64,000 nt of DNA, from NCBI GenBank assembly GCA_963922875.1, contig CAWUJH010000002.1, forward strand, positions 1 to 64,000, given 5' to 3'. Position 1 is the stretch's first letter, and every line of letters starts with the position of its first letter. Positions 43,168 through 53,066 of the stretch are shown piece by piece. The position numbers and the translations under genes are program-made. Source of the DNA: Ketobacter sp963922875. GTDB taxonomy: Bacteria; Pseudomonadota; Gammaproteobacteria; Pseudomonadales; Ketobacteraceae. The notes under the pieces were generated by a model. That model saw only the letters and a program-made list of their open reading frames with translations, was not told the DNA's origin and ran no database searches.

Positions 43168-43845
43168 ATGTCAGATCACGGGCAATCTATTAATCAGATC
43201 ATTAATGGTTTACCGGAAAACGAAAGCCGAATGTTGCTTGCGCAATGCGAAGCGGTAAATATGGATTTTGGTGATGTTCTATGTGACTCTAACCAAACAT
43301 TGATGTACGCCTATTTCCCTCAATCCGGCCTTATTTCCCTGCTCGTAACCTTACCCGATCATCCATCTCTTGAAATCAGCATGATTGGTTCTGAAGGAAT
43401 GTTGGGAGCCACTGTGGCGTTGGGAGTAAACCGATTCCCCATGCAGGCAATGGTTAAGGGGGGTGGTCGTAGCCTGCGGATAAAAGTCAAGGAATTACAG
43501 CGTCAGCTGCAGAAAAGCCCTTATCTATTGCGTAGTGTGGAAAGCTATTTATACGATCTGATTGTCCAAATGGTGCAATCTAATGCTTGTACTCGATTTC
43601 ATAAAATCGAACCACGGCTTGCACGTTGGCTTTTGATTATGCAGGATAGTACTCAGTTGGACCACTTTCACTTTACCCACGGATTCCTGGCAGAAATGTT
43701 AGGGGTTCGCCGCAGTGGCATCACGGTGGCCGCTGGCGCGCTGCAGTTGAGAAATCTAATTCACTACAATCGTGGTGAAATTACTATTTTGGATCGCAAA
43801 GGGTTAGCCGCTGTTTCTTGTGAATGCTATCGCTTGGCTGGTTAG
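43168..43845 (+). CDS. Crp/Fnr family transcriptional regulator
   Basis: The protein has an N-terminal cyclic-nucleotide-binding-like fold and a C-terminal helix-turn-helix (HGFLAEMLGVRRSGITVAAGALQ), followed by LIHYNRGEITILDRKGL and CECY, typical of a widespread Crp-like branch. It has no Fnr-type N-terminal Cys cluster. The cAMP-contact residues of Crp are not conserved, so the effector is unknown. I prefer ATG 43168 over a TTG at 43156. The next genes are the reductase and desaturase, possible targets. Confidence 0.9.
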   Translation: MSDHGQSINQIINGLPENESRMLLAQCEAVNMDFGDVLCDSNQTLMYAYFPQSGLISLLVTLPDHPSLEISMIGSEGMLGATVALGVNRFPMQAMVKGGGRSLRIKVKELQRQLQKSPYLLRSVESYLYDLIVQMVQSNACTRFHKIEPRLARWLLIMQDSTQLDHFHFTHGFLAEMLGVRRSGITVAAGALQLRNLIHYNRGEITILDRKGLAAVSCECYRLAG

Positions 43846-43906
43846 CCTAATGTACATCATCTGAGTTCAGTCATAACAGCAATACACAGCTTGGGATGTT
43901 GAATCT

Positions 43907-45046
43907 ATGAATTATCCATTGTTCCATGGTTCGCTGGCACGACAAGTCAGGCGAACATTGCTGGATTCCCGCTTCATGCAGAGCCTGGCTTACCCTCACG
44001 GGGTTGATCGATATCTAGAGCTGCTTAATCCACTGTGGGCAATATCCCAAGTTAGGGCCCGCATTACGGCGGTAGTTCATGGTACGTCTGATTCCGTTAC
44101 CTTGACCCTGCAACCCAATAGCAATTGGCTGGGGTTTGAGGCAGGGCAATATATTGGACTTACCGCAGAAATTGAGGGGGTTCGTCGAACTCGCTATTAT
44201 TCCTTAGCCAACTCATCATACGACACTAACGGACAAATTGAAGTGACGGTGAAGGCCCATTCCTGGGGGCTGGTATCGCAATATTTAAAGCAGCATGCCG
44301 AGGTTGGCCAGGTGCTTGATCTGACGCAGGCGCAGGGGGATTTTATCTTGCCAGTGTCACGCCCCGACCATTTTTTGCTAATTAGTGGTGGTAGTGGGAT
44401 TACCCCCATCATTGCTATGTTAAGAACGCTATGTGACGAACACTATTCGGGAAAAATTACTGTCCTGCATTACTGCCGCAACCCACAAGAGCTAATCTAT
44501 GGTGACGTGCTCAGGGGAATCGCTAAAGACTTCGCTAATGTAGAGCTTCAGTGCATTTTTACCCGGGACCCTGACTTGCATGAAGGTAATGAATTCAACA
44601 GCCCGGAGCGACTTAGCCTTGAGCAACTTCAGTGTCGGGTACCTGGTTTTGCCCAGGCCCTAACCTACGTTTGTGGACCGCCGGGTTTGTTGGAGCAGGC
44701 TGAATTAATTTGGTGTCAGCAGGGGATTTCTCAACGCTTAAACATAGAGCATTTCACCGCTTCGGTGTTGGCTTTTGACCACAGGGAAGATCCATTAGGA
44801 ACGGTTAGCTTTTTGAATAGCGCTCGTGACACGCGAGCAGACGGGCGCAGTTTGCTATTGCTGGCAGAAGCGGCGGGTATTCGACCGGCATCAGGCTGTC
44901 GGATGGGTATTTGCGCCACCTGCACCTGCAAAAAATCCACAGGTATTGTGCGTAACTTAATAACCGGCGAGCTGTCCGGTGAACCCAACGAAGATATCCG
45001 CCTTTGTATTAGTGTTCCCCTGGGAAATGTTAGCTTGAATTTATAA
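43907..45046 (+). CDS. Ferredoxin reductase, FAD/NAD(P)H with C-terminal 2Fe-2S domain
   Basis: The 379-residue flavoprotein has an FAD-binding domain (about 45-150, RTRYYSLANS), an NAD(P)-binding domain (LLISGGSGITPIIAML; YVCGPPGLLE) and a plant-type 2Fe-2S domain with Cys331, Cys336 and Cys339 plus a final Cys near 369. It matches the electron donor paired with acyl-CoA desaturases, such as the DesC-type partner of Pseudomonas DesB. The desaturase follows 26 bases downstream, so the two form a redox pair. Confidence 0.92.
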   Translation: MNYPLFHGSLARQVRRTLLDSRFMQSLAYPHGVDRYLELLNPLWAISQVRARITAVVHGTSDSVTLTLQPNSNWLGFEAGQYIGLTAEIEGVRRTRYYSLANSSYDTNGQIEVTVKAHSWGLVSQYLKQHAEVGQVLDLTQAQGDFILPVSRPDHFLLISGGSGITPIIAMLRTLCDEHYSGKITVLHYCRNPQELIYGDVLRGIAKDFANVELQCIFTRDPDLHEGNEFNSPERLSLEQLQCRVPGFAQALTYVCGPPGLLEQAELIWCQQGISQRLNIEHFTASVLAFDHREDPLGTVSFLNSARDTRADGRSLLLLAEAAGIRPASGCRMGICATCTCKKSTGIVRNLITGELSGEPNEDIRLCISVPLGNVSLNL

Positions 45047-45072
45047 CCATCAACATAGGAAATGAGGTCGTT

Positions 45073-46131
45073 ATGGCGCAGTTCCAGTACACCCTTACGG
45101 AAGAGCAATTAGATCAATTCGGCAATGAGTTGGAAGCCCTTCGGCGTCAAACCCTGTTGGATCTGGGTACCCGCGATGCCGAATACATTCGTATGGTGGT
45201 AAAAGTGCAGCGCCGCGCTGAGATGCTGGGGCGGGGGTTATTGTTTGCCGGCCTGTTTCCACCGGCTTGGCTGCTAGGCGTTATGTCTTTAACTGCAGCA
45301 AAAATACTGGATGCTGGAGAAATAGGCCACAATGTTATGCACGGGCAGTATGACTGGATGAATGATCCAACGTTGAATTCTAAAAACTATCATTGGGAGT
45401 TTCCCAGCGTTAATGAGTTATGGCGTCATTCACACAATTACGGACATCACACCTTCACCAATATTCAGGGCATGGACCGTGATATTGGTTTTGGTGTGCT
45501 ACGAATGTCAGATCAACAGCGATGGAATCTGTATTTTCTTTTTAATCCTCTATGGGCGCTTTTACTAGCGGTTAATTTTTCTTCGGGGATTGCTCTCCAT
45601 GAAGTTGAGGTGGAGAACCTTATTCAAGGCAAGCGTGATAAGGCTGAAGTAATAAATGTTTTAAAAGCGGTGTCAAAAAAATCAAGTCGTCGTATCCTGA
45701 AGGACTACATCATGTTTCCTGCCCTAGCGGGGCCATTTGCTTTCGTGGTTTTCGCTGGTAATGCCAGCGCTAACCTGCTTACCAATATGTTGGGATTTAT
45801 GGTTATATTCTGCGGTCATTTTCCTGATGGGGCTGCACAGTTTCCAGCTTCAGTGCTTGCCAATGAAACTCGAGGTAAATGGTATTATCGCCAAATTTTG
45901 GGTTCAGCTAATATTGACGGTGGAAAAATCTTCCATCTACTGTCAGGAAATCTAAGCCACCAGATTGAGCATCACTTGTTTCCAGAAATTCCTGCCCATC
46001 GCTATGGGGAGTTAGCGGTTAAAGTGCGGGAAATTTGTAAGCGCTACGATTTGCCTTACAACTCAGATTCGTTAACCAAGCAATTCGGAACGGTTGTAAA
46101 AAGAATCTTGCGGCTATCATTACCTAGTTGA
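45073..46131 (+). CDS. Fatty acid (acyl-CoA) desaturase
   Basis: The 352-residue membrane di-iron enzyme has the three His boxes: His86/His90 (GEIGHNVMHG), His119/121/125/126 (RHSHNYGHH) and His296/300/301 (SHQIEHHLF). Hydrophobic segments at about 55-80 and 155-185, plus one near 215-245, place it in the inner membrane. It would introduce a double bond into acyl chains using electrons from the upstream reductase. The regiochemistry cannot be assigned. Confidence 0.93.
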   Translation: MAQFQYTLTEEQLDQFGNELEALRRQTLLDLGTRDAEYIRMVVKVQRRAEMLGRGLLFAGLFPPAWLLGVMSLTAAKILDAGEIGHNVMHGQYDWMNDPTLNSKNYHWEFPSVNELWRHSHNYGHHTFTNIQGMDRDIGFGVLRMSDQQRWNLYFLFNPLWALLLAVNFSSGIALHEVEVENLIQGKRDKAEVINVLKAVSKKSSRRILKDYIMFPALAGPFAFVVFAGNASANLLTNMLGFMVIFCGHFPDGAAQFPASVLANETRGKWYYRQILGSANIDGGKIFHLLSGNLSHQIEHHLFPEIPAHRYGELAVKVREICKRYDLPYNSDSLTKQFGTVVKRILRLSLPS

Positions 46132-46148
46132 CCAGCACTTCAAAGAGT

Positions 46149-47789
46149 CTATTGGGAGCTATCTGCCCATCGCATTTCAATGCCGAGATGGGCAGACCAG
46201 TCTAACTGTTCGTTTTCATTGGCTATATCCAGCTGCCGCCGGACACTGCTTTTTAGATAAACGTCAATGGCGGGCCTTTGGCCTTTTAATTTCGTGGCAT
46301 GCCATGACATTTGAGCGTTGCCATAGTAACTTCGAAAATCCATTGGGTCGGGTTCGTTGAAGCCAAGCTCATGAGCCTGGAAACCGTAATCGTACTTCAT
46401 GAAAAGGCTTAAGGTGTCTGGTAGCACGTCGAAGTGTGCTTCAACCCAATAATTGCGGGACAAATAACGATTTTCCCGCATTGATTCGGATTGTTGACTC
46501 CATTGTGCGTTCATGTTCAGTGAGAGTCGCTCTGTCGGGCGGAAGGCTAGTTGCACCAGGGTAGCTTCATGGAGCCAGTTTGAAGGTGTATCTGGTGGTG
46601 TTGATAGTGCTAAAATATCATAGTGTTGATCTCTTTGGGTTACCTGGTAGTCGAAATTCCAAGCCCAAAAATCGTTGGCTAACTGCAGGTTTATACCTAT
46701 TTCGTTGGCTTCACCGTTGAGACCATAGCCTTTATCCCTGGCGGCGGCTTTCGCTTCCTTTTCTCCCTGGTGATAATAGCGGGCACCTAGTTTTGGCGTA
46801 CCGACAATCTGCAGAAAGTAAGGGTAATCCTCTAGGCGATTGAAATCATAGTTAAATCTAATGCCTTTGCGGTCGAAAACAGAGGCGTTACGAGCGAGTT
46901 CCGGGGTGGCACATTGGCAAAACTGTTGCCACTCCATCTCCATGTTAAGGCCATTCAAAACTGTTTGAATATTAAAACGCCGCAACTCTTCACCTCGATC
47001 AAGCTCCCAATTACCCAAGCTATAGTATTGAGGGCTGATGGAACGGTATTGAAGTTGGCTGGACCAATAATCCAGCCAACCAGCACCCAGTGCCCCATCG
47101 GAGGAAAATCTCATCTCCGCATATAAGGCTTCACCAGCGGTGTTATCTCGGCTCCATTCATTCCAACCCGTTTCTTGCTCCGATTGAGCGTATTCTACTT
47201 TGGTAGTAACACTGCGATCCAGCCAGCGGGTATTGGCAGCAATATTCCAGCTATTTGCTTGAAAGGTTTGGATATTATTTAAGTGCTCTTCGGTCCTGTC
47301 CCAGTAGTTATTGCCACCGATATAGCCCGCGCTGATGCTGACTGGATTCGAGATCTCAGCGTCTATTGTTGCCCCGTAATTAAAGGCACCGGGCTGTTCG
47401 TAGAAAATTGGGCTGTTGTACTCCATTTGTGTGGGTGTTCGTACTGTAAACAATTTGACCAGGCTTGATTGCTCGGCATCGACAATTGCTGCGGCTTGCG
47501 TGGGCTTGGCAAAGTTGGTAAACAGTAGGTCATTGCGATCGATACTGACGTCCTGTAGCTGAACTGATGGTTGTAGGTGAATATTGGGTAACTCGGGTAC
47601 TTGGATCAAATCAGGTTTTACAGGGTCGCTAGAATCAGCGTCCGTTGCTGGTTTATTGGTATTACTTTGGGATTGCTGAGAAAAGCTGGCCACAACAGTT
47701 TGACTGACGCACAGGTATATCAGCCCACACAGTATAATAAGCGATGGGCGTTTTTTAGAGGGTCGATATTTCGGGTCGATTGGTTGCAT
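46149..47789 (-). CDS. Putative outer-membrane beta-barrel protein
   Basis: The 546-residue protein has a signal peptide (about 14-36), a Gln/Ser/Asn-rich linker to about 75, and then a long series of alternating hydrophobic, aromatic strands with W/Y girdle residues (for example WNIAANTRWLDRSV and WAWNFDYQVTQRDQHY). It ends in IEMRW plus four residues. I do not recognise the family. It converges on the desaturase gene (17-base gap) and lies downstream of opgH on the same strand, with a hairpin in between. Confidence 0.65.
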   Translation of the reverse strand: MQPIDPKYRPSKKRPSLIILCGLIYLCVSQTVVASFSQQSQSNTNKPATDADSSDPVKPDLIQVPELPNIHLQPSVQLQDVSIDRNDLLFTNFAKPTQAAAIVDAEQSSLVKLFTVRTPTQMEYNSPIFYEQPGAFNYGATIDAEISNPVSISAGYIGGNNYWDRTEEHLNNIQTFQANSWNIAANTRWLDRSVTTKVEYAQSEQETGWNEWSRDNTAGEALYAEMRFSSDGALGAGWLDYWSSQLQYRSISPQYYSLGNWELDRGEELRRFNIQTVLNGLNMEMEWQQFCQCATPELARNASVFDRKGIRFNYDFNRLEDYPYFLQIVGTPKLGARYYHQGEKEAKAAARDKGYGLNGEANEIGINLQLANDFWAWNFDYQVTQRDQHYDILALSTPPDTPSNWLHEATLVQLAFRPTERLSLNMNAQWSQQSESMRENRYLSRNYWVEAHFDVLPDTLSLFMKYDYGFQAHELGFNEPDPMDFRSYYGNAQMSWHATKLKGQRPAIDVYLKSSVRRQLDIANENEQLDWSAHLGIEMRWADSSQ

Positions 47790-47919
47790 GGGTATCGAAA
47801 GTCAACTACTCGGTTACTACGTTTTAGGCCCAATGGACAAAAACCGTGAATCATACGACTTCAGAAAGGATAGGCGATGAAAGGAATGATTAAAAATATT
47901 TTAGCAAAAAAGTGAATAG

Positions 47920-47938
47920 TGCACCCTTTTAGGGTGCA
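47920..47938 (-). terminator. Hairpin downstream of opgH, possible terminator
   Basis: 8-bp arms TGCACCCT/AGGGTGCA with a TTT loop lie 61 bases past the opgH stop. On the minus strand a T-run begins five bases after the stem. Termination is plausible but not strong. Confidence 0.45.
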
Positions 47939-47998
47939 GAATCGCAAAGTTTGCTGGATACTCTCGTAAACCTTTTGGTTTAAACGACTTGGTTTACA

Positions 47999-49918
47999 CT
48001 ACAAGCTTTGAATCGGCATGATTTGGAATTTGTCTGGTAGAAGATTATGGTAACCGCTGACGGTTCCTATCCTGGCAATGGTCTGATGTTGCTTGAAGAA
48101 CTCAAGTGGGCCCAGTTTTTTGGTTTCACTGGGCGCCAGTAATACGCCGTACCGAGCTAACCTCTTACCTATATTCTCGCTGCTCGTTAGCCTAATGATA
48201 GGTGCAGCCAGTATTAATCCAGTGAGCACCGGAGATAGCCACCAGAAAAAGCTTTCAGCGTAGTAGAATGATATTGCGCCCCAACTTAGTGCAAGTGCGC
48301 TAAAAGCCCATGATCGTTTAATGGTTTCAGACCATGAGACTATACGGCCGCCTCGAGACTGGGCGTTCCAGTTAACCTTGCGACCGATTACCACATAGAC
48401 GATAAATAAAGCATGATAAGCCATCATCAACGGTGCCACTAACACCGAAAGAAACATTTCGATGGTGGCGTTCATTATCAATTTTAAGCCACCGCCAAAT
48501 GCCGCCCGGTTTTTGCATAAATTGAGAATCGTGGCCAGAATTTTGGGCAAAAGAAGCATGGTGATTGTGATCAGAAGTAGTGAAAAAATCACCAAGGATT
48601 TTGCGATAGGCCATTCCGGAAACAGTTGATAGGTTTGGTAAAAAAAGATCGGTGTCTGGGTTGCACGCAAAATCGCGTCAGTAGTGCTTAACATCAGCAT
48701 GGCTAGCCATATGATTGACGTTAGATAGGCCACTGCGCCAAACAGAAAATGGAGTCGATTGATTGGGTGCAATTTAGAGGCGGACAATAAGGCAAGATGT
48801 TGCAAGTTACCTTGAATCCAGCGTCGGTCGCGGGTGGCATAGTCCAGTAGATTGCTCGGCACCTCTTCATAACTTCCCTCTAAATCAGCCAGCAGGAATA
48901 CTTTCCAGTTGGCTCTGCCCAAGAGTGCGGCTTCTACAAAATCATGACTCAGTATGTCTCCGCTGAAAGGTCCGGTACCTTTTATCGGCGGTAAACCACA
49001 GTTCTGAACAAAGGCCGAGATTCGAATAATGGCATTGTGTCCCCAGTAATTAGCATGATCGGTTTGCCAGAACGCCAATCCTTTAGCCAACATGGGGCTG
49101 TGTGCCGCGGCTGCAAACTGTAAAAAGCGACCCCATAAGGTGGTTTGTAAAACTGGAATTGGCACTGTTTGTAAGAGCCCAGCAGATGGTGTTTGTTCCA
49201 AGGTCTTGGCTAAAGTAACGATACATTCTCCTGACATGATGCTGTCGGCATCCAGAACAACCATGCCTTCATAATATGCGCCCCAGCGCTGACAAAATTC
49301 TGCAAGATTGCCAACTTTTTTGCCCGTATTATTGTTTCGGTGGCGGTAATAAAGATGGTTCTTTATTGGTCGTAAACGATACACCAAATGGCGCCATGCA
49401 TTAATTTCTTGTTGGTGTTTCTCTTTATCTTGGGTATCGCTGAGAAGGTAAAAGTCAAAGTGGTTCAGTTGCTTGGTTTGTTGCAATGATTTAAGTGTGG
49501 CTTCGATTCCCGCACAAACTCTAATGGGGTCTTCATTATAGACTGGCATGACGATAGCGTGTCGGCAGCCAGATAGAGGCTTTTTACCATAGGGTGTTTG
49601 GGTTCGGCTTAAGGTGAGTGGGTCTAGGTTAAGTAGTCCAAGAGCAAAGCCAAGTATTGCGCTCCAAAACGAAATGGTGATCCAGGAAAAAGTTAATATG
49701 AATAATACCAAAATCGCAGTCTCCAGAGCACTTAAACCATTGGCGCTTAGGATATCGAGCATCAAGTAGGAGCCATAAATTATCGTAGTCAATACCAAAA
49801 AGGCGAAACCTATCAGACGTGTTTTCTTGATGGGCAACTGGAACCCAGACTCGGAATAATCGTATTCTGATGTAAAAAGATAGTCAGCTTTATTGGTAGT
49901 TGCTGGAATTCCAAACAT
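47999..49918 (-). CDS. opgH: Glucans biosynthesis glucosyltransferase OpgH (MdoH), short form
   Basis: OpgH makes the beta-1,2 glucan backbone of osmoregulated periplasmic glucans and moves it across the inner membrane. The GT2 features are present: VMPVYNEDP, VVLDADSIMSG and DRRWIQGNLQH. TM helices lie at about 32-54 and 66-96, and more follow from about 390. At 639 residues it is about 200 shorter than E. coli OpgH (847), lacking most of the N-terminal cytoplasmic extension. It starts 29 bases inside the end of opgG. Confidence 0.93.
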   Translation of the reverse strand: MFGIPATTNKADYLFTSEYDYSESGFQLPIKKTRLIGFAFLVLTTIIYGSYLMLDILSANGLSALETAILVLFILTFSWITISFWSAILGFALGLLNLDPLTLSRTQTPYGKKPLSGCRHAIVMPVYNEDPIRVCAGIEATLKSLQQTKQLNHFDFYLLSDTQDKEKHQQEINAWRHLVYRLRPIKNHLYYRHRNNNTGKKVGNLAEFCQRWGAYYEGMVVLDADSIMSGECIVTLAKTLEQTPSAGLLQTVPIPVLQTTLWGRFLQFAAAAHSPMLAKGLAFWQTDHANYWGHNAIIRISAFVQNCGLPPIKGTGPFSGDILSHDFVEAALLGRANWKVFLLADLEGSYEEVPSNLLDYATRDRRWIQGNLQHLALLSASKLHPINRLHFLFGAVAYLTSIIWLAMLMLSTTDAILRATQTPIFFYQTYQLFPEWPIAKSLVIFSLLLITITMLLLPKILATILNLCKNRAAFGGGLKLIMNATIEMFLSVLVAPLMMAYHALFIVYVVIGRKVNWNAQSRGGRIVSWSETIKRSWAFSALALSWGAISFYYAESFFWWLSPVLTGLILAAPIIRLTSSENIGKRLARYGVLLAPSETKKLGPLEFFKQHQTIARIGTVSGYHNLLPDKFQIMPIQSL

Positions 49919-51509
49919 AGTTCCATACCTCGCTGATATTTTGTCCGTTTAAGGACAGTCTAAGTTGCATATCGACTGTCTCACTTTTCTTGGGGTCGAT
50001 CTTAAAAGAAACTCGCCAAATTCCGTCGTCAGGTAGCGGGAAAGCACGGAGATCCGTAATTTCCCCCGCGGAAGCTTCCAATTGGGGTTTGAGCGTTAGA
50101 GTCGTAGGCAGGTTGGTGAGTGTTCCACCTTTGAAATCTACAATAAACTGACGATTGGATTTTGGTGGTGGGTTAGGTGCGCCTGGTACCGCAGCCCAGC
50201 CGATTCTCGTTCGAATAACTTGAGCCAGCTTGTGTTCTGACACTGATTGCCCAGTACTGCGAATGCGATACTCGTACTGGTATTCTTTTCCTTGTTCGAT
50301 TTTCTCAGCAGGAACCCAATAAGCAACAATATTATCATTGGTTTCGCTGGCTGACGGAATTTCAACTAACTCGATGCGACCGCTACCCCAGGCTGACAAA
50401 GGCTCAATCCAGTAACTTGGTCGTTTTTCATAATGAGCTTCAGCGTCCATATAATGATCAAAATTGCGATCTCGTTGTAACAGTCCAAATCCCTTTGGGT
50501 TATCATTCATGGAGGAAGTAATTTGCAAGTGCTTGGGGTTGGTCAGTGGTCGCCATATCCATTGACTTTCACCAGTAAGTATTTGAAGGCCATCAGAGTC
50601 ATGCACCTCAGGGCGAAAATCATCATGGTCACTTTCGGTATTTTCGCCAAAGAAAAACATGCTGGTTATGGGTGCTATGCCCAGTTTTTTAATGGTTTTT
50701 TGAACATATAAACGAAGTTTCACATCGATAGTTACGGGGATGCCAGCGTTTATATCGAATTCATAGATGCCAGAGACAGATGGGCTGCTGAGCAGAGCAT
50801 AGACTTTGATCTGGCGCTCGTCGGGCATTGGTTTACGTAGCCAAAATTCGGTGAAGGTGGGGAATTCTTCGCCGGTGGGTTCTCCTGTATCCACGGCCAG
50901 TCCTCGCGCAGATAAGCCATATCTCTCACCACGACCCACAAATCGAAAGTAAGAGGCTCCTTGAAACACCACCAATTCGTCTTTGTAATCGGCAGAATTT
51001 AGAGGGTAGTGCAATCTTAAACCTGAAAAGCCGAGATTGCTTGGAAGGTCTCTAGTCATGAGAAAACTGGGTTCGCCGTAGTCGAACAGGTCGTTGCTGT
51101 AGGCAATGGGGGCTTGAATATTGCCATCGATAATTTCCGTGATTCTTATCGGCTGCTGGTATAAAAAACCTAAATGGAACAATTGAACCTCGAACAAGGA
51201 CTCATTTTTCCAAAGTGCTGCTTCAGGTCGAAATCGAATTGACCGGTATTGTGAGTAGTTCATGTTCTTGAGTGAATCTGGCAGCTTTGCGTTGGCAGGG
51301 TCGTCAACGGCTGCTTGCTGGGCACTTTCTTTGGCTCGTTGAAACAATTGCTCGAATAAGGTTTTGGGTGGAGGCGTTGGTTGAGCATCCTCAGTTGCTG
51401 ATTGAGCGTTTGCAAATTGCATGGACATCAACAGCAAAAATACAGAGCCCACGTTTAATAGCACTAAAACAAGAATTTCAGGGACTGTTCTTTGAGCAAA
51501 TATTGGCAC
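49890..51509 (-). CDS. opgG: Glucans biosynthesis protein OpgG (MdoG)
   Basis: The 539-residue periplasmic protein has a signal peptide (about 12-36, ANA-Q) and the OpgG domain: FRPEAALW, FLYQQP, AYSNDLFDYG, GFSGLRLHYP, GASYFRFVG and SSMFFFGEN. It is needed for OPG backbone branching or release. The start codon is GTG. The overlap with opgH shows a two-gene operon. Confidence 0.94.
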   Translation of the reverse strand: MPIFAQRTVPEILVLVLLNVGSVFLLLMSMQFANAQSATEDAQPTPPPKTLFEQLFQRAKESAQQAAVDDPANAKLPDSLKNMNYSQYRSIRFRPEAALWKNESLFEVQLFHLGFLYQQPIRITEIIDGNIQAPIAYSNDLFDYGEPSFLMTRDLPSNLGFSGLRLHYPLNSADYKDELVVFQGASYFRFVGRGERYGLSARGLAVDTGEPTGEEFPTFTEFWLRKPMPDERQIKVYALLSSPSVSGIYEFDINAGIPVTIDVKLRLYVQKTIKKLGIAPITSMFFFGENTESDHDDFRPEVHDSDGLQILTGESQWIWRPLTNPKHLQITSSMNDNPKGFGLLQRDRNFDHYMDAEAHYEKRPSYWIEPLSAWGSGRIELVEIPSASETNDNIVAYWVPAEKIEQGKEYQYEYRIRSTGQSVSEHKLAQVIRTRIGWAAVPGAPNPPPKSNRQFIVDFKGGTLTNLPTTLTLKPQLEASAGEITDLRAFPLPDDGIWRVSFKIDPKKSETVDMQLRLSLNGQNISEVWNYVWNSSNYQ

Positions 51510-52022
51510 TAGCGAGTTCCTCGGCTGAGATTAAATCAAAACTAGCAATATTCCTGCCAGCAACCTTGCCATTGATTTCGCCATACTTTGGTGGCTTATT
51601 GTCGCGAATTTCATGCTGTTCGGCCCTTATCGCCTAGGTGAGATTAAAGAGGCTATGAACCTAAGTTACAATGCATTGTAAATAGTACAGCGTGCGAAGA
51701 GACAGATAATGCGAATTCCATCATGAAACAGTCATTCTGACTAACCAGTGAATAGAAGCGGGTAGGTTTGAACTTAATTTGTTGATTTTCTTTTAGACGA
51801 TACTTTTTGCTGCGTGCGCTCGCTTGCAAAAGTGGTGCCGGTGGTTAAAATACCGCGCCTGCGTGCAACTTGCGTCGCATAGATTCAATTAGATGGGATT
51901 TATGTAAATATAGTTGACTTAATGCCTGTGCTTACGGTCTAAGTTAGATGGTTTAACACTGAATTCTTCGTTATATTGGGCTTCTGGATACTCTCCCAGC
52001 CCGAGATAGTCCAAGGAGTGCT
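51510..52022. other. Intergenic region between divergent opgG and nadA
   Basis: This stretch of 513 bases has no convincing gene. A TTGACT at 51914-51919 could be a -35 of nadA, but no good -10 matches it. AAGGAG just before 52023 is the nadA ribosome site. Confidence 0.6.
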
Positions 52023-53060
52023 ATGAACACAACAGTTTCTGATTTTGTCCGTAATCATCTGGTAGATGGCAAGCATCTTCAGGATCGTCTTTCCGATGAA
52101 GAGAAGGCATCTTACCAGTTAGAGATTAAGGAATTATTAAAGCAGCGAAATGCCGTGTTGGTGGCTCACTATTATACGGACCCCGAGATACAATCACTGG
52201 CCGAAGCAACCGGTGGAATCGTATCAGACTCCCTTGAGATGGCGCGCTTTGGTAAAAGCCACTCGGCCCAAACACTTATCGTGGCCGGGGTGAAGTTTAT
52301 GGGCGAAACGGCAAAAATTCTCAGCCCAGAGAAAACCGTTTTAATGCCTACTCTGGAAGCAACTTGCTCATTGGATTTAGGTTGTCCTATCGATGAGTTT
52401 GCTACCTTTTGTGATCAGCATCCTGAGCGTGAGGTGGTTGTGTATGCGAATACCTCCGCAGCGGTTAAAGCTCGAGCAGATTGGGTTGTCACTTCTAGTA
52501 TTGCATTGGATGTGGTGAAACATCTGCATGATCAAGGTAAAAAAATTCTATGGGCGCCTGATAAATACCTGGGAGATTATGTTCGCCGAGAAAGCGGGGC
52601 GGATGTGCTGATTTGGGATAGCTCTTGTATTGTACACGAAGAATTTAAAGCAAAAGGCATCGAGGATTTAAAGAAAGTCTACCCAGATGCAGCGGTTTTA
52701 GTGCATCCTGAATCACCGGATTCGGTAGTGAAATTAGCCGATGCTGTGGGTTCTACCTCGCAATTGATTCATGCAGCCGTAACACTCCCCAACACTCACT
52801 TTATTGTGGCTACCGATCGGGGGATTTTCTACAAGATGCAACAACAGGCTCCGGATAAAATTTTCTTGGAAGCTCCTACTGCAGGGAATGGTGCTACTTG
52901 CCGGTCTTGCGCTCATTGCCCATGGATGGCAATGAATGGTCTGGATAATCTGGCGGCCGAATTACGCAATCCACAAAATAGAATCGAAGTTGCTCCCGAG
53001 TTAGTTTCCAAGGCAATGATACCGCTAAATCGAATGTTGGATTTTGCTCAGTCACGCTAG
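52023..53060 (+). CDS. nadA: Quinolinate synthase
   Basis: NadA condenses iminoaspartate with DHAP to form quinolinate for NAD. The 345-residue protein shows AHYYTDPEIQ and GVKFMGETAKIL. The Cys ligands of the 4Fe-4S cluster are in ATCSLDLGC (Cys115/121), WDSSCIVHEE and GATCRSCAHCPWM. Its stop is six bases from the convergent M48 gene. Confidence 0.97.
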   Translation: MNTTVSDFVRNHLVDGKHLQDRLSDEEKASYQLEIKELLKQRNAVLVAHYYTDPEIQSLAEATGGIVSDSLEMARFGKSHSAQTLIVAGVKFMGETAKILSPEKTVLMPTLEATCSLDLGCPIDEFATFCDQHPEREVVVYANTSAAVKARADWVVTSSIALDVVKHLHDQGKKILWAPDKYLGDYVRRESGADVLIWDSSCIVHEEFKAKGIEDLKKVYPDAAVLVHPESPDSVVKLADAVGSTSQLIHAAVTLPNTHFIVATDRGIFYKMQQQAPDKIFLEAPTAGNGATCRSCAHCPWMAMNGLDNLAAELRNPQNRIEVAPELVSKAMIPLNRMLDFAQSR

Positions 53061-53066
53061 TTAAAG

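Noticed and set aside
42249..52022. Complete integrative element at tRNA-Lys
   Set aside because: No integrase, mobilisation gene or duplicated tRNA end was found by eye.
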